Shown: in pieces, positions 23,496 through 34,049 of the stretch
Layout of the letters: each line of letters starts with the position of its first letter
How positions within the stretch are numbered: the first letter of the stretch is position 1
DNA from: Neoceratodus forsteri
Lineage: Eukaryota; Chordata; Ceratodontiformes; Ceratodontidae
Assembly (NCBI GenBank): GCA_016271365.2
Contig: CM057456.1
Location: 887,960,001 to 888,024,000 of the forward strand
DNA length: 64,000 nucleotides
Direction: 5' to 3'
Notes under the pieces: generated by a model
The model's database searches: none
Seen by the model: the letters and a program-made list of their open reading frames with translations, nothing else
Told to the model about the DNA's origin: nothing
Program-made: the position numbers and the translations under genes

Positions 23496-23951
23496 GCATG
23501 TGGCAGTAACAGACAAAACAGGACATTAAGGGAGTATGTAAAAAGGAACAGATCGAGATTAATAGAGCCACACTCAAATAGATGCTAGCCATTATCAAAA
23601 ATACCATAAAAAGGGTCAAGGCAGTCATATAACAGTGTATTAGAGAAGGAGGTAAAAGTGATAGCAATAACTTCTTCGTGTACATACTGCAGAAAACTAC
23701 AGAAAGCATAGAGAGGCTTAATGGCAAAGTAGACCCTGAGAATGAAGTAGACAAGGCAACTATCCTAACAGTTTATTTTGGATCTATGTGATACCAGCGA
23801 TCGCTGATTGCTGTTAGGGTAAGGGCACATCACCAGAAATAAATTCCAGCGATGTACCCACTGGCACATAGCAAAATGGTGCTGAGGACTTCAGTTTTTT
23901 TGCTTTATGTGGGGGGCTGCACCCCTCGCACCCCTCCCATGGGGGATATAC

Positions 23952-24007
<56 letters not shown>

Positions 24008-24329
24008 TTGCAAAAACTTTGTTAATGCATCAGTTAGGGTTAAAGCGACAAATGTGGGGAAATGAGATTTTAGGGTTGAGCCCCTAACCCCTCCCCATCT
24101 CCATCCTCCACACACCAACAGACGCTGGGGTGTGCCATGGGGTCATCAGGTCCAATTCTCACCCCAATCCATATTTCATATTTTTTCTGAGATACGGGCA
24201 CCGAATGTCACAGTGGGCACCACAATGTTATCCTATGGGAAAAATCTCAACTTTGTGATGGCATATCTTTGTAGCTGATTAACATTTTAACACCTAAATA
24301 GCATAATTTATATGTTCTAATTCTGTGTG

Positions 24330-24372
<43 letters not shown>

Positions 24373-24376
24373 TCTA

Positions 24377-24740
24377 TGCAAAAGACGTCATTACTGCATC
24401 AGTTAGCGTTCTTCTACAGCGACAAAAATGAGGAAATTCGACATTAGGGTTCCAACCCCTTACACCCTACCCCCACTCTGCCCCCACCAACAGGCATTGG
24501 GGTGTGTGTTGGGGTCATCGTCCCTAACTGTCACCCCATCCCATTTGTAAACAAGCTGGGGTGGTGCAGTGTAGGAAAATTGGGTGAGAGTTAAGATCGA
24601 TGACCCCAACACACACCCCGATGCCTGTTGGTTGGGGCAGGGTGGGGGTGGGATGCAAGGGGTGGGAACCCTAATGTCAAATTTCCTCACTTTTGCCACT
24701 GTAGAAGAACCTTAACTGATGCATTAATGAAGTTTTTTGC
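24377..24740. repeat. ~360-bp foldback (hairpin) at the head of TA-foldback copy 1
   Basis: Left arm from 'tgcatcagttagcgttcttc' (24,395) through 'aacaggcattggggtgtg'. The right arm, inverted, ends 'aaccttaactgatgcatt' near 24,726. The spacer is about 45 bp around 24,555-24,600 ('gtaaacaagctggggtgg'). Arms of about 150 bp pair with few mismatches. Each arm carries a TTAGGG-like word, so the transcript or single strand could form a long stem. Similar hairpins occur at 33,596, 38,797 and 43,604. Confidence 0.88.
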
Positions 24741-24744
24741 TTAG

Positions 24745-25480
24745 AATTTCTTTACTTTTTAAGAAAGAATAGAAAAGTAGAAAGTTGCACACAAGTACAC
24801 TAAGTGCAACACAAGCGCAAACGGTTATGCACATGGTGACACAAATGTAAATGGTAACACAAACAGTAATAGAAATGCAAGTGCAAAGTGACACCAAAAT
24901 GAACAGTGATGGAAATGGAGACACTGATGGAAGTGCGTACAGAACACAACTGGTAACACGCACATTCATGGTACCGCAATTGGAAACACAAATCATAACG
25001 GTAACATCAATAATAATGCCAAAGGAAACAGAATTGGAAACACCAATGCAAGTGCATATGGAAACACAAACCGTAATGCACACGGTCATGGTACCGCAGT
25101 TGTAAATGCAAATGATAACGGTAACAGCAACAATAATGCCAAAGTAAACAAAAATGCAAGCATGTATGAAAATGCAAACCATAATGCGCACAGTCATGGA
25201 ACCACAACTGTAAACACAAATGGTAATGGCATCAGCAACAATAACACCAAAGGAATGAGAAATGCAAACACAAATGCAAGCACGTACAGAAACACAAATC
25301 GTTATGAGACAGTCATGTTACCACAATTGTAAATGCAAATGGTAATGGTAACAACAACAATAACGCCAAATGGAACAAACAGAAATGCAAACGGAAACAA
25401 AAATGCAAACCGTAACACACACAGTAGCGTAGATGGGAATGGTGGTGCGAACGGTAATGGAAGTGCAACTGGAAACGCTA
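24745..25480 (+). repeat. Minisatellite: ~115-bp higher-order units with 6-bp periodicity
   Basis: At least four units start near 24,962, 25,083, 25,192 and 25,310, each opening with 'catggtaccgcaattg' or a close variant. Within units a degenerate hexamer rhythm is visible (gcaaac, ggtaac, acaaat). The periodicity keeps several frames open on both strands, giving Asn/Thr-rich and Val/Cys/Ile-rich translations. These are low-complexity artefacts, not genes. The array lies inside TA-foldback copy 1 and is absent from copies 5 and 6. Confidence 0.82.
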
Positions 25481-25780
25481 ACTGGAGCAGTAACAAAAGG
25501 GTGCACCCTTCTTTTCCCCAAAAACTGCATTGAAAAACACAGTGAAAACAAAGAATGTATGCTTAATAATTGACCTCGGAGCAGAAAATTAGGACTTGGA
25601 ATACTAAATTGCTTATATCTCAGGAACTGCATGATGTAGAAATAAAATAAAAATTGCTTATGAATTATGACTTTCCTGGCTAGTTTTATACTTAGCCCCT
25701 GCTGGGAGACTAAGCATTTTTGTGATGAAAATTCCATATCTTGCACCATTTCTGAGATACGGGCCCTGAAGACACGACAG

Positions 25781-26130
25781 ACGCCATAATGTCATCCTAT
25801 GGGAGAAAGCGTCAACTTCGGAGTGCCGTCACTTTGCCGCCCTGTAATATGTTTTCACCAAACAACGAAAAGGCACATCTGTGGGATGTTGGTTTTCTTC
25901 CTTCCAAATTTCATCCCAAAAGACCAACCGTTATTTTGCAGCAGGGCAGCAAAGAATTCCTGTAATGTAGCGAACGCCGTAATGTTATCCTATGGGAAAA
26001 AGTGTCAACTTCGTAGTGCCGTAACTTTGCCACCCTGTAATATTTTTTGACCAAACCACCAAAAGGCACATCTGTGGGATGTTGCCTTTCTTCCTTCCAA
26101 ATTTCAAGTAAAAAGACCAACTGTTTCCAA
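25781..26130 (+). repeat. Two-unit ~193-bp tandem repeat in copy 1
   Basis: Units begin near 25,781 and 25,974. Both carry 'tcctatggga', 'aaggcacatctgtgggatgt' and 'ttcttccttccaaatttca'. The second unit leads into 'aagaccaactgtttccaaga', the same phrase that precedes the motif array in copies 5 and 6. Confidence 0.8.
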
Positions 26131-26189
26131 GATATTCAATGTCAAAGATTAGTAAAATTCCCCTATGTATTCCATTGTAAAAAATCTGG

Positions 26190-27240
26190 CCATCTTGTCC
26201 CTATTTTGCGATCAAAGAATCTCACGATCAAAGACTTTGCAGGCTCACGATCAAAAAATTTGCAGGCTCATGAACAAAGAATTAAAAACCTTATAAATCA
26301 AAAAAATTGAAGGAATTGTGGTAAAACACCACCATGGTTCAACAGAACGAAGCCCCCTGAGTAAAACCCACCCTCATTTGACTTCCTAGGATACCCGTAG
26401 GCTGAGTAAATTGAATTTTAAATTGGGCCATCTCGTCTCTTGCTCGCAATGCACGATCATGATCAAAGAATCTCACGACCAAAGAATTTGCAGGCTCACG
26501 AACAAAGAATTTCAAAATCTTATAAATCAAAAAATTGAAGGAATTACCATTAACCACTATGGTTTGACAGAACAAAGCCCCCTGAGTAAAACCCACCCTC
26601 GTTTGACTTCCTAGGACACCCCTGGGCTGAGAAAATTGATGTTTTAATCTGGCCATCTCGTCCCTCGCTCACGATGCACGATCACGATCAAAGAATCTCA
26701 CAATCAAAGAATCTGCAGGCTCATGATCAAAGAAATTGCACGCTCACGATTAAAGAATAAAAAATGGTGAAACACGAATTTTGCACCGATTTGAAGCGAA
26801 CCAATGCCATGCCTTGATAGAACAGACCCTCCTGAACAAAACCCACCCTCATCTGTGTCCCTAGCCCACCCCTGAGCCAAGATAATTGTGTTTTTAGGTT
26901 GCGATGCAAGATCGCAATCAAAGAATGTCACGGTCAAAGAATTTGCAGGCTCACGATCAAAGATCATTAGTGAGCCACGAATTAAGATTTTAAAAGCTTC
27001 TAATTATTTTTTGACTGATTTGGATGAAACCAAAGGCATGGCTCCATAGATTGGAGCTCCCTGAGTAAAACTCATCCAAGTTTTACTTCAGAAATTACCC
27101 CGAGCCAAGACATTTGTGTTTTTCCAATCAGAAATGTAAAAACAAAATGGCGGACCTCGCGATCAAAGAATTTTGAAAATCCTCAGGGACAAAGATACTT
27201 GAATCATGAGGCTGCAAGTAAATTCTTTGATCGTCAGGCA
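26190..27240 (+). repeat. 'gatcaaagaat' motif array, copy 1
   Basis: Blocks of 'cgatcaaagaatctcacg' and 'aaagaatttgcaggctca' recur in four or five loose rows of about 210-240 bp. They are separated by phrases such as 'aaacccaccctcat' and a clipped 'ccatctcgtccct'. A last element lies near 27,165. The same array with the same separators is at 40,138-40,935 and 44,490-45,480. Confidence 0.85.
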
Positions 27241-27539
27241 GGACCAGATGGCCAGAACCCCATTCTTTGTTCACAAAACATACATATAAATTTTCCCATT
27301 GACTTATAATGGGAACTTAAAAGTGGCATAACTTTTGAATGCCTTAATATTTTTTCACCAAACAAAAAGTGGCATATTCAGCCACCAATGATATTTCAAA
27401 TTAGCCATCTCACACACCAGCATGCCACACGACGGCCGCGCAGATCCACATCCAAAATCCCAAAACTGCCTCCCAAAATGGATAATTTTGCATTTTTCAG
27501 TGCTTTCGTATGAACAGTATGTCCAACCAAAATGCAATT

Positions 27540-27712
27540 TATCAGATCAAGAGATCTACCATGTCCCACTTAACATACCAAATTTCAGGCAAATCCATTG
27601 AACGGGTCTAAAGTTATTAACACACAAATGTTTGAGTTTAGTATGTGACTTACCGCTGAACCCTAACTATAGTGGTCGCACCACTATAATATATATATAT
27701 ATGTATGTTCTG
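27540..27712 (+). repeat. Distal end of TA-foldback copy 1
   Basis: Conserved end module: 'ccaaatttcaggcaaatcca', 'aaagttattaa', then 'gaaccctaactatagtgg' and an 11-bp inverted repeat, 'tatagtggt' cgc 'accactata' (about 27,668-27,690), directly against (TA)n. The same end occurs at about 33,530, 41,350 and 45,905, and inverted at about 47,320. Confidence 0.8.
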
Positions 27713-27955
27713 ATTCTAGAACTTAAAATGTTACATTTTTTTTCTATTTAAAAAAAGCTACATCAGCTTGGTATGTTGTCACCTGTTTGCTGTTACTAAG
27801 TAGCAGATGTTTTTGCATTGTGGTCTGGTTCTGTGATACAATCTGTATTAGTAGAAGGTAGATTATTGTGATTGTTGCTACCTTTTGATGGTAAACGACT
27901 GAAATAGAAATTTATGTATTTTTGAATACTATAGTTATTTTATAGTTATGTATAC
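27713..27955. other. Spacer between TA-foldback copy 1 and LINE G
   Basis: AT-rich sequence without features. It could be the original host sequence between the two elements. Confidence 0.4.
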
Positions 27956-27978
27956 CTGGAGGGTAGGAGAAGCTGGAC

Positions 27979-29270
27979 TTGGAGGAAGTGGGGGGAATAG
28001 GTACATGTATGGGAAGCAGGATAGTGGTAAACTGCAATAGCTCTGGGGCAGCAGTCTTTCTGGGGGTGATTTGGAGTAAAGGGGGATGTCCTGTGTGTAA
28101 GAGCCTGGAGCTGTTAAGGGCTGAAATAAGGCTGCTCAGATGGGAGCTGGGGAGGATGGTGTGGGAAGTCAGAGGAGCAGAGCAGTGTAGGAAAAGGTAG
28201 AGGGGTGATGCCCAGGAGAGTGATGGCATCAGACAGTGGATGGGAGTGGGTAGGAGCATCCAGTATACAGGAGTAGCTCTTCCTCAGAGGAATAGGGAGC
28301 CCAGGGTGGAGGAATGGCAAGAGGTGAAGGGAAAGGGTTGGAATGTAAGAGTACCATCAGGGGTGGGAAATTCTAAAGGGGTGCCTTTATTGAATAGATG
28401 TGCACCACTGTCTAGAAGGAGGTAGTGGGCAGCAGGAGGTGGGGTAGGAGGTCAGATTGAGCCAGGGTTGAGAGTAGGAGTACAGTGGAGGGAACTGATC
28501 AGGGTGGGCAGGGAAGAGGAGGCAGGTAAAATGGAGTGGAGGAAGGGGAGTGAGAAAAGGAAATGAAGGGGGGAGGGAAAACTGAAAGCAGATACAGATA
28601 ATCAAAAGGGGAGGGGCAGATTGGGAGATGGAAAAACAGTTAAGGGGATACATTGTGGATGTGGAGATAAGTTTACAAGGGTGAAGAGGGAGCAGTTAGG
28701 TGGGGAAGCAGCTAGTATTGAAGGTAAGAAAGGAAGGACAGAGAACACGAATGCAGGGGACGGAAGGGGGGCAATCATAGGGGACTTCATAATTAGGGGT
28801 ATTCACTGGAGAAGGAAAAGGGACCCAAATGCAAGCAGAAGGGTGGTTTGTATGCCAGGGATGACAGCGAGGAATGTGGGCCCAAGAATAAGGAAAATAG
28901 TAAGGGATGATGGAGGAAATCCTAATTTAGTTATACATTTGGGAACCAACGACCTAGCTGGGGAGGAGGTGGAGATAGTGCAAAGTAGGTTCAGAGAGTT
29001 AGGGAAGATCTGCAGGGAGGAAGGAAGTTCACTGGCTTTCTCAAAGGTAATGCCAATACCAAAGGCCAGCACAGCCAGGAAAAGAAGAATAGAAAATTTC
29101 AATGCCTGGCTAAGGAAATGGTGCAGAGAGGAGATGTTCATCTGTACTGGGGACTGGGAAGAGACCTGGTCAAAGAAAGCACTCTTTTTCACCAGACAGG
29201 CTACACCTCAGTAGGGAGGGTTTGAGGGTACTCGGGGACAAACTGGGGGAATACATAACCACTACACTTA
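27979..29270 (+). pseudogene. LINE G ORF1: finger remnant, coiled coil, esterase
   Basis: A 73-codon frame from 27,979 contains GGCPVCKSLELLRAEIRLLR (28,081), a cysteine pair followed by a leucine-rich helix. This fits the finger/coiled-coil start of CR1 ORF1. After a G-rich low-complexity stretch the esterase frame opens (28,621-29,214). AIIGDFIIRGIHW near 28,775 is the GDS block with Phe replacing the nucleophile Ser. NLVIHLGTNDLAGEEVE near 28,925 is the Asn block, then FSKVMPIPKAST and FNAWLRKWCREE. A frameshift near 29,190 shifts the closing Asp-His block; GGFEGTRGQTGG is read where the consensus reads GLRVLGDKLG. Family assignment is strong; catalysis is lost. Confidence 0.82.
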
Positions 29271-29538
29271 ATTTAAACTACTGAGGGAGGGACAGTGGCT
29301 CTGAAAGGAGGAGGTCAGTGAACCCCCCCCACAGTGATTGAAGAGATCTGGAGGTAGGAGGTGGAAGGGGCAAGAACACAGTTAGCAAAGGGTGGAGGGG
29401 TGAGGAACACATAACAAGGGTACATGGAGGGGTGCAAACAGAGGGGATAAATGTGAATAGAAGAATAGAGGGAAGGGAAGGAAGGTCAGATTCTAGGTGG
29501 AGGGTGGTGTGTCTGATGCATGAAGTCTTGGAAACAAG

Positions 29539-32301
29539 ATGGAAGACCTGCAGGCACTATTAGTGGACAGGAGGGTGGACATAGCTGCAGTAATCGAGAC
29601 TTGGGCAACACCACACCATGACTGGGACCTTGTGATCCCTGGATGTAAACTATACAGGAGGGGCAGGGTAGTCAGGAAGGTGGGATGGGTGACAGTTTAT
29701 ATCAGGAAGAGAATAACTTGCATGAGGGAGGAGTCAGAGGAAGGGGAGCTGGAGGCATTATGGGTTCAGTTAAGGTCCAATAAAGTGAGAAAGGTGAGGT
29801 TGGGGGTGGTTTATAGACCACCCAGTCAGGATGAGGAGAGGGACCATGGACTGAGCTCACAAATGTCAGAGGCTGTGGTGAAAGGAGAGGTGGTAATTGT
29901 TGGGGACTTCAACCTGCCCAAGGTGGACTGGAGCATACCATCCACAACATGTGCTAGGAGTCAGGTGATTCTGAAAGGACTGAAGAGTGGGTTCCTGACT
30001 CAGGGCATCACTGAACCAACAAGAGCTGAGGCAATTCTTGATCTGTGCTCACAAATGGGGAGCATGTACAGGAAATAATGGTCAGGGAGCCACTGGGAGG
30101 AAGTGACCATTGCACATTGTGGTTCCAGTTGGATATGGGCAGGGAAAGCATCCCGACTAAGACCAAAATCTTGGATTTCAGGAGGGTGGACCTCAGGAAA
30201 ATGGGCAAAGTGCTAAGGAGCTATCTGGTGGGCATCAGAGCAGATATGGGGGTGGACCAAAGGTGGTCCATCATTAAGGAAGGAATACTGGTTGCCACAA
30301 AGGAATATGTTAGGCTCAGGGTTAAAAACACAAGGGACAAAGTGCCCAGCTGCTTCAGTTCTGGGGTTGCCCAGGCAGTAAGGGAAAAGAGTTTGGCCTA
30401 TAGAAAATTCAGGAAGACCAAGAGAGAGGTGTAAAGGGAAAATTACCTAAGGTTGGCTAGTGAGGCAAGTAAGAAAGTCAGTCGAGCAAAGGCACAGAAG
30501 GAGCTGCAGATAGTTGAAGGAATTAAGAAGGCGAGAAGGCTTTCTTTCACTATATAAGGGAGAAGAAGGAAGGGCCTGTGGGGCTTAAGAAAGGGGTGGA
30601 GTGGGTGGAGCATAATGGGGGAAAAGCAGAGATACTAAATGAATACTTCTGTTCCATCTTCACCAGAGAGAAGGATGGACCAGTGCCTTCAGGAGGGAAA
30701 AGAGGAACGGGGGGAGGGGAACAAAGATATAGTGATAGAGGAGGATAGAGTGAGGGAGGGGCTGCTGGCATTGAAGGTGGACAAATCACTAGGCTTGGAC
30801 AGAGTACATCCAAGGGTACTAAATTAACTGACTGAGGAGCTTGCAGGGCCACTGGCAGACCTATTCAATAGTTCACTACAGTCAGGCATAGTACCGCAGG
30901 ACTGGAGAACAGCAAATGTAGTGCCGCTACACAAAAGCAGTTCCAAGGATAACCCAGGAAATTACAGACCAGTCCGTCTGACCTCCATTGTGGGCAAGCT
31001 CATGGATACCATACTAAAGGAAAGATTGGTAGAATATCTAGAGGAGCATGGTCTCCAGGATGCAAGGCAGCATGGATTCATGGGGGGAGAGCATGTCAAA
31101 CAAATCTGATTGACTTCTTTGACTGTATCACTAAGACACTAGATGGGCCAAGTGGTAGACATCCTCTATCTTGATTTCAACAAGGCCTTTGACTCTGTGC
31201 CCCACAATAGGTTGATCAGGAAGTTGGTGGATCTTGGAGTTGGGGAAAAGATGGCCAGATGGGTGGAAATCTGGCTGAAGGACAGAACCCAGAGGGTGGT
31301 TGTGGGGAGAGTTATCTGGCACAAGACAGGTAACCAGTGGAGTCCCACAGGGCTTTGTTGCTGGGGCCGGTGTTGTTCAACGTCTTCATCAATGACATTG
31401 GAGATGGCATTAAAGGCAAAATGTGCCTATTCATGGATGACACCAAGCTCTGTGGGACAGTGGACACAGCTGAAGGGATACAGGACCTACAGGAAGATCT
31501 GGAAAAGCTAGGGAGGTGGTCCAGGATCTGGCAGCTTGTCTTCAATGCCAAGAAATGCAAAGTTATGCATAGTGGAGCCAAGAATCCTAGGGCAGAGTAC
31601 TGCCTAGGTAGAGTCCAGGTATCTACATCAAAGGAGGAGAAGGACCTCGGAGTGATGATCACTAGTGACCTGAAGCACTCCACACAGTGCAAGAAAGCAG
31701 CAGCAAAGGCAAACAAGATGCTGGGATGCATATTTAGGTGGATCAGTAGTAGGAGAGAGGAGGTTATACTGCCCTTGTACAGGTCACTGATAAGGCTGCA
31801 TCTAGAGTATAGCATTCAGTACTGGTGCCCACACCTCAAAAAGGACATTAACCTGCTGGATAAGGTCCAGAGGAGGGCTACAAAGATGATAGTTGGTCAG
31901 CAGGGTAAGGCATTCGAGGAGTGGTTGAGGGCACTGAACATGTACTCCCTGGAAGACAGGAGAGAAAGAAAGGGGACATGATTGGGACCTTCAAGTACTT
32001 GAAAGTGATAAATAAGGTTGCTAAGCAGAGTCTCTTCAAGCTGAGTGGCAACCATAACATGAGTGGGCACAGTCTTAAGCTGGAGGCTGGGAGGTTTAGG
32101 ATGGAGGTCAGGAAGCACATCTTCACAGAGAGGGTGGTGGACACTTGGAATGCACTGCCAGAAGAGGTAATCTCAATGAAGACAGTGGGCAGCTTTAATA
32201 GACGCTGGGACAAGTATAGGGGGAGGGTAAGGATCATGGGGAGGGTAAGGGTCATGGGTAGGGAGGATGGGAGGAGTGGGGAGAGGGGGCAGGGACAGTA
32301 G
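29539..32301 (+). pseudogene. LINE G ORF2: endonuclease and reverse transcriptase
   Basis: Endonuclease: AAVIETWATPHHDW (29,590), RLGVVYRPPSQDEE (29,800), VVIVGDFNLPKVDW (29,890) and, after a frameshift near 30,040, LGGSDHCTLW (30,090). A linker follows (LDFRRVDLRKMGKVLRSYL). Reverse transcriptase: LALKVDKSLGLDRVHPRVLN (30,765), NVVPLHKSSSKDNPGNYRPV (30,918), ILYLDFNKAFDSVPHNRL (31,160). Motif B is broken by a frameshift near 31,350. Motif C reads LFMDDTK instead of FADD (31,428). Then VFNAKKCKVMHSG, EEKDLGVMITSD, LEYSIQYW, QRRATKMI and FTERVVDTWNALPEE (32,130). The substitution beside the Asp pair and at least five frame breaks make it non-functional. Confidence 0.9.
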
Positions 32302-32384
32302 CTCAAACTGTGGACCCTGCAACATGAGCAGACCTGATAGACCAAGTGGCATTCTTCTGCTTGTATGATCATATAATTCACATC

Positions 32385-33551
32385 TCTGGGACATCCCCTT
32401 TATACCTTGCAAATTTCAAGCCAAAAGACCAAACCATTTATTTACAGTGCAGTGGCAAAATTTTTAAAATCTTAGTTCATGAGGTGTCAAAATCCCCATT
32501 CGTGAGTAATCCTTGATCATCAGACTTTGGCCATCTGGTCTCCAAGTCTGGAAAGGGGATTTTGTCAGCTTGCAACAGGGGATTGTCTTGCGAATGGGGA
32601 TTTTGACAGCTTGTGAATGGGAATTTTGACAGCTCGCAAAAGAACAATTGAAAAATCAATCCCCTATTGCGAGCTGACAAAATCCCCATTCGAGAGCCGA
32701 TCCTCATTCATGAGAATGGCCATCTGGTCACGAAATGACGATCACGGATTTTGTCAGCTCGTGAAAAAGGATTGGCTCACGAATGGGAATTTTGACACCT
32801 CATGAAAGGGGATTTTGTCATCTCACAAATGAGGATCGGAAGTGAGTCGCGAACGAAGAATTTAAAAATGTTAAATGACCGTTTTTTGGCCAAAACAAAG
32901 GAAACCAAATGTTTTAAGGGGGTGTCACCCTGAACAAAACCCATGCCTTATTTCACCAACAAGTCACCTGTGGAGCAAGATATGACATTTTGTTTGGAGG
33001 ACAAAATGAAAACAAAATGACGGCTCGAGAACAAAGAATTTTTTCTCATGAATGGGGATTTTATAAATCCCCATTCATGAGCTGACAGAATCCTTGATCA
33101 TGAGCCCAGTCCCCTTTTGCGAAGCATACATATAAATCTTGGAGTGAACTGAGCAAGCTCAGAATCCGAAACTTCAAAATTAAATAACTTTGGAACAGAT
33201 TCATATTTTTTCACTAAACTAACACTGGATTGTTTGTTTGACCTAATCTTTTTGTACCCTGAAAATTTCAGACCAAAATACCAAATGGTGTGGCTGCAGC
33301 GTAATGTGTAAAAATCATCAAAAAAGTGCCCCAAAAAAGTGAAAAACGCATTATTCAGTGCTTTGCTGTATGGACACCAGAAGTCTGAATGAAACACAAC
33401 TTGGCAAATCAAGAGAACTACCATACAAGACCACACATGCCAAATGTCATATAAATCCATTGAACGGTTGCAAAGTTATTAAGGTGCAAAATTTGGGGTT
33501 CAACATTAAACTGCTTACTCAACCCTAACTATACTGGTGCTACTGTGCCAG

Positions 33552-33555
<4 letters not shown>
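32385..33555 (+). mobile_element. TA-foldback element, copy 2 (right part only)
   Basis: Starts in mid-element, right after LINE G. 'atttcaagccaaaagaccaa' near 32,410 is the phrase found just before the motif array in other copies. The array here is a divergent version built on 'aatccccattcgtgag' and 'gggattttgtcagctcg' (32,480-32,850). The distal end is typical: 'ttgaacggttgcaaagttat' near 33,460, 'tcaaccctaactatactgg' near 33,518, then (TA)n. Its head is missing; LINE G is joined at the break. Confidence 0.7.
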
Positions 33556-33590
<35 letters not shown>

Positions 33591-33957
33591 TTCTATGCAA
33601 AAAACTTCATTAATGCATCAGTTAGGGTTCTTCTACAGTGAAAAAGTAGAGGAAATTTGATTTTAGGGTTCCACCCCTTGCACCCCACCCCAGCTCGCCC
33701 CACCATGAGGCATCAGGGTATGTGTTGGGGTCGCTGGCCCTAACTCTCACCCCATTCTCCTGCACTGCACCACCTGAACTTGTTTACATATGGGATGGGG
33801 TGAGAGTTAGACTGATGACCCCAATGCACACCCCAATGCCTGTTGGTTGGGGTGGCTGGGGTCAGTAAGGGGTGGAACCCTAAAAATCAAATTTCCTCAC
33901 ATTTTTCTACTATAGAAGAACCCTAACTGATGCAGTAACAAAAGTTTTTGCATAGTG

Positions 33958-34026
<69 letters not shown>

Positions 34027-34027
34027 C
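33556..34027. mobile_element. TA-foldback element, copy 3: solo hairpin between two (TA)n tracts
   Basis: A ~357-bp palindrome (33,596-33,952) flanked by (TA)n on both sides (33,555-33,587 and 33,957-34,027). The outer ends are near mirror images: 'ttctatgcaaaaaacttc' on the left, 'aaagtttttgcatag' on the right. Arms contain 'tgcatcagttagggttcttc' and its inverse 'gaaccctaactgatgca'. The spacer centres on 'ttgtttacatatgggatggg' (33,780). This copy has no body, so the hairpin may be an independent MITE-like unit. Confidence 0.82.
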
Positions 34028-34049
34028 CTATAAAAATATTTATTTTCAT

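Larger units (their letters stand above)
20455..23790 (+). mobile_element. LINE F (plus), split by LINE E
   Basis: Two collinear pieces, about 20,455-21,222 and 23,495-23,790. The first is the ORF2 endonuclease: GYKLFRRD near 20,510, MIMGDFSLPDNDWQNNTGST near 20,760, GFLTQWVNS, then KVLDIRMVDFNRMRTTTECP near 21,010. The second continues with the linker between endonuclease and reverse transcriptase: KSDSNNFFVYILQKTTESIE near 23,650 and NGKVDPENEVDKATIL near 23,720. It ends abruptly at TVYFGSM where the RT should begin. LINE E lies exactly between the pieces. A decayed copy with many stops. Confidence 0.78.
23952..27712 (+). mobile_element. TA-foldback element, copy 1
   Basis: My name for an unrecognised family. 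This copy begins at (TA)n (23,956-24,002), with the entry motif 'catcagttagggtt' near 24,029. A second, complete hairpin follows behind another TA/TG tract (24,333-24,375). Then come a hexamer-period minisatellite (24,745-25,480), a two-unit ~193-bp repeat (25,781-26,130) and an array rich in 'gatcaaagaat' (26,200-26,960). The distal domain closes with 'gaaccctaactatagtgg' near 27,656 against (TA)n (27,689-27,704). No open reading frame of transposase type is visible, so any movement would depend on enzymes encoded elsewhere. Copies 2-7 share the same modules in the same order. Confidence 0.7.
27958..32375 (+). mobile_element. LINE G, nearly full-length CR1/L2-type element
   Basis: About 4.4 kb on the plus strand with ORF1, ORF2 and a short 3' UTR. 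The 5' end is placed near 27,958, where sequence turns abruptly purine- and G-rich, as it stays through the 5' region and ORF1. The 3' end is near 32,375, where 'gaccaagtggcattcttctg' matches the 3' signature of related copies. Relatives B, D, J and K belong to the same broad group by protein. It differs from the AT-rich CR1-type copies A, E and I in base composition and length. All frames are interrupted, so this copy is inactive. Confidence 0.88.

Noticed and set aside
25083..25345. 'atgcaaat' octamers in the minisatellite as POU-factor binding sites
   Set aside because: Only about two exact words were seen; their occurrence is explained by the hexamer periodicity.
24724..25749. Long Val/Cys/Ile-rich and Asn/Thr-rich ORFs on both strands
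   Set aside because: They are translations of a hexamer-periodic minisatellite; the hydrophobic stretches are not real membrane segments.
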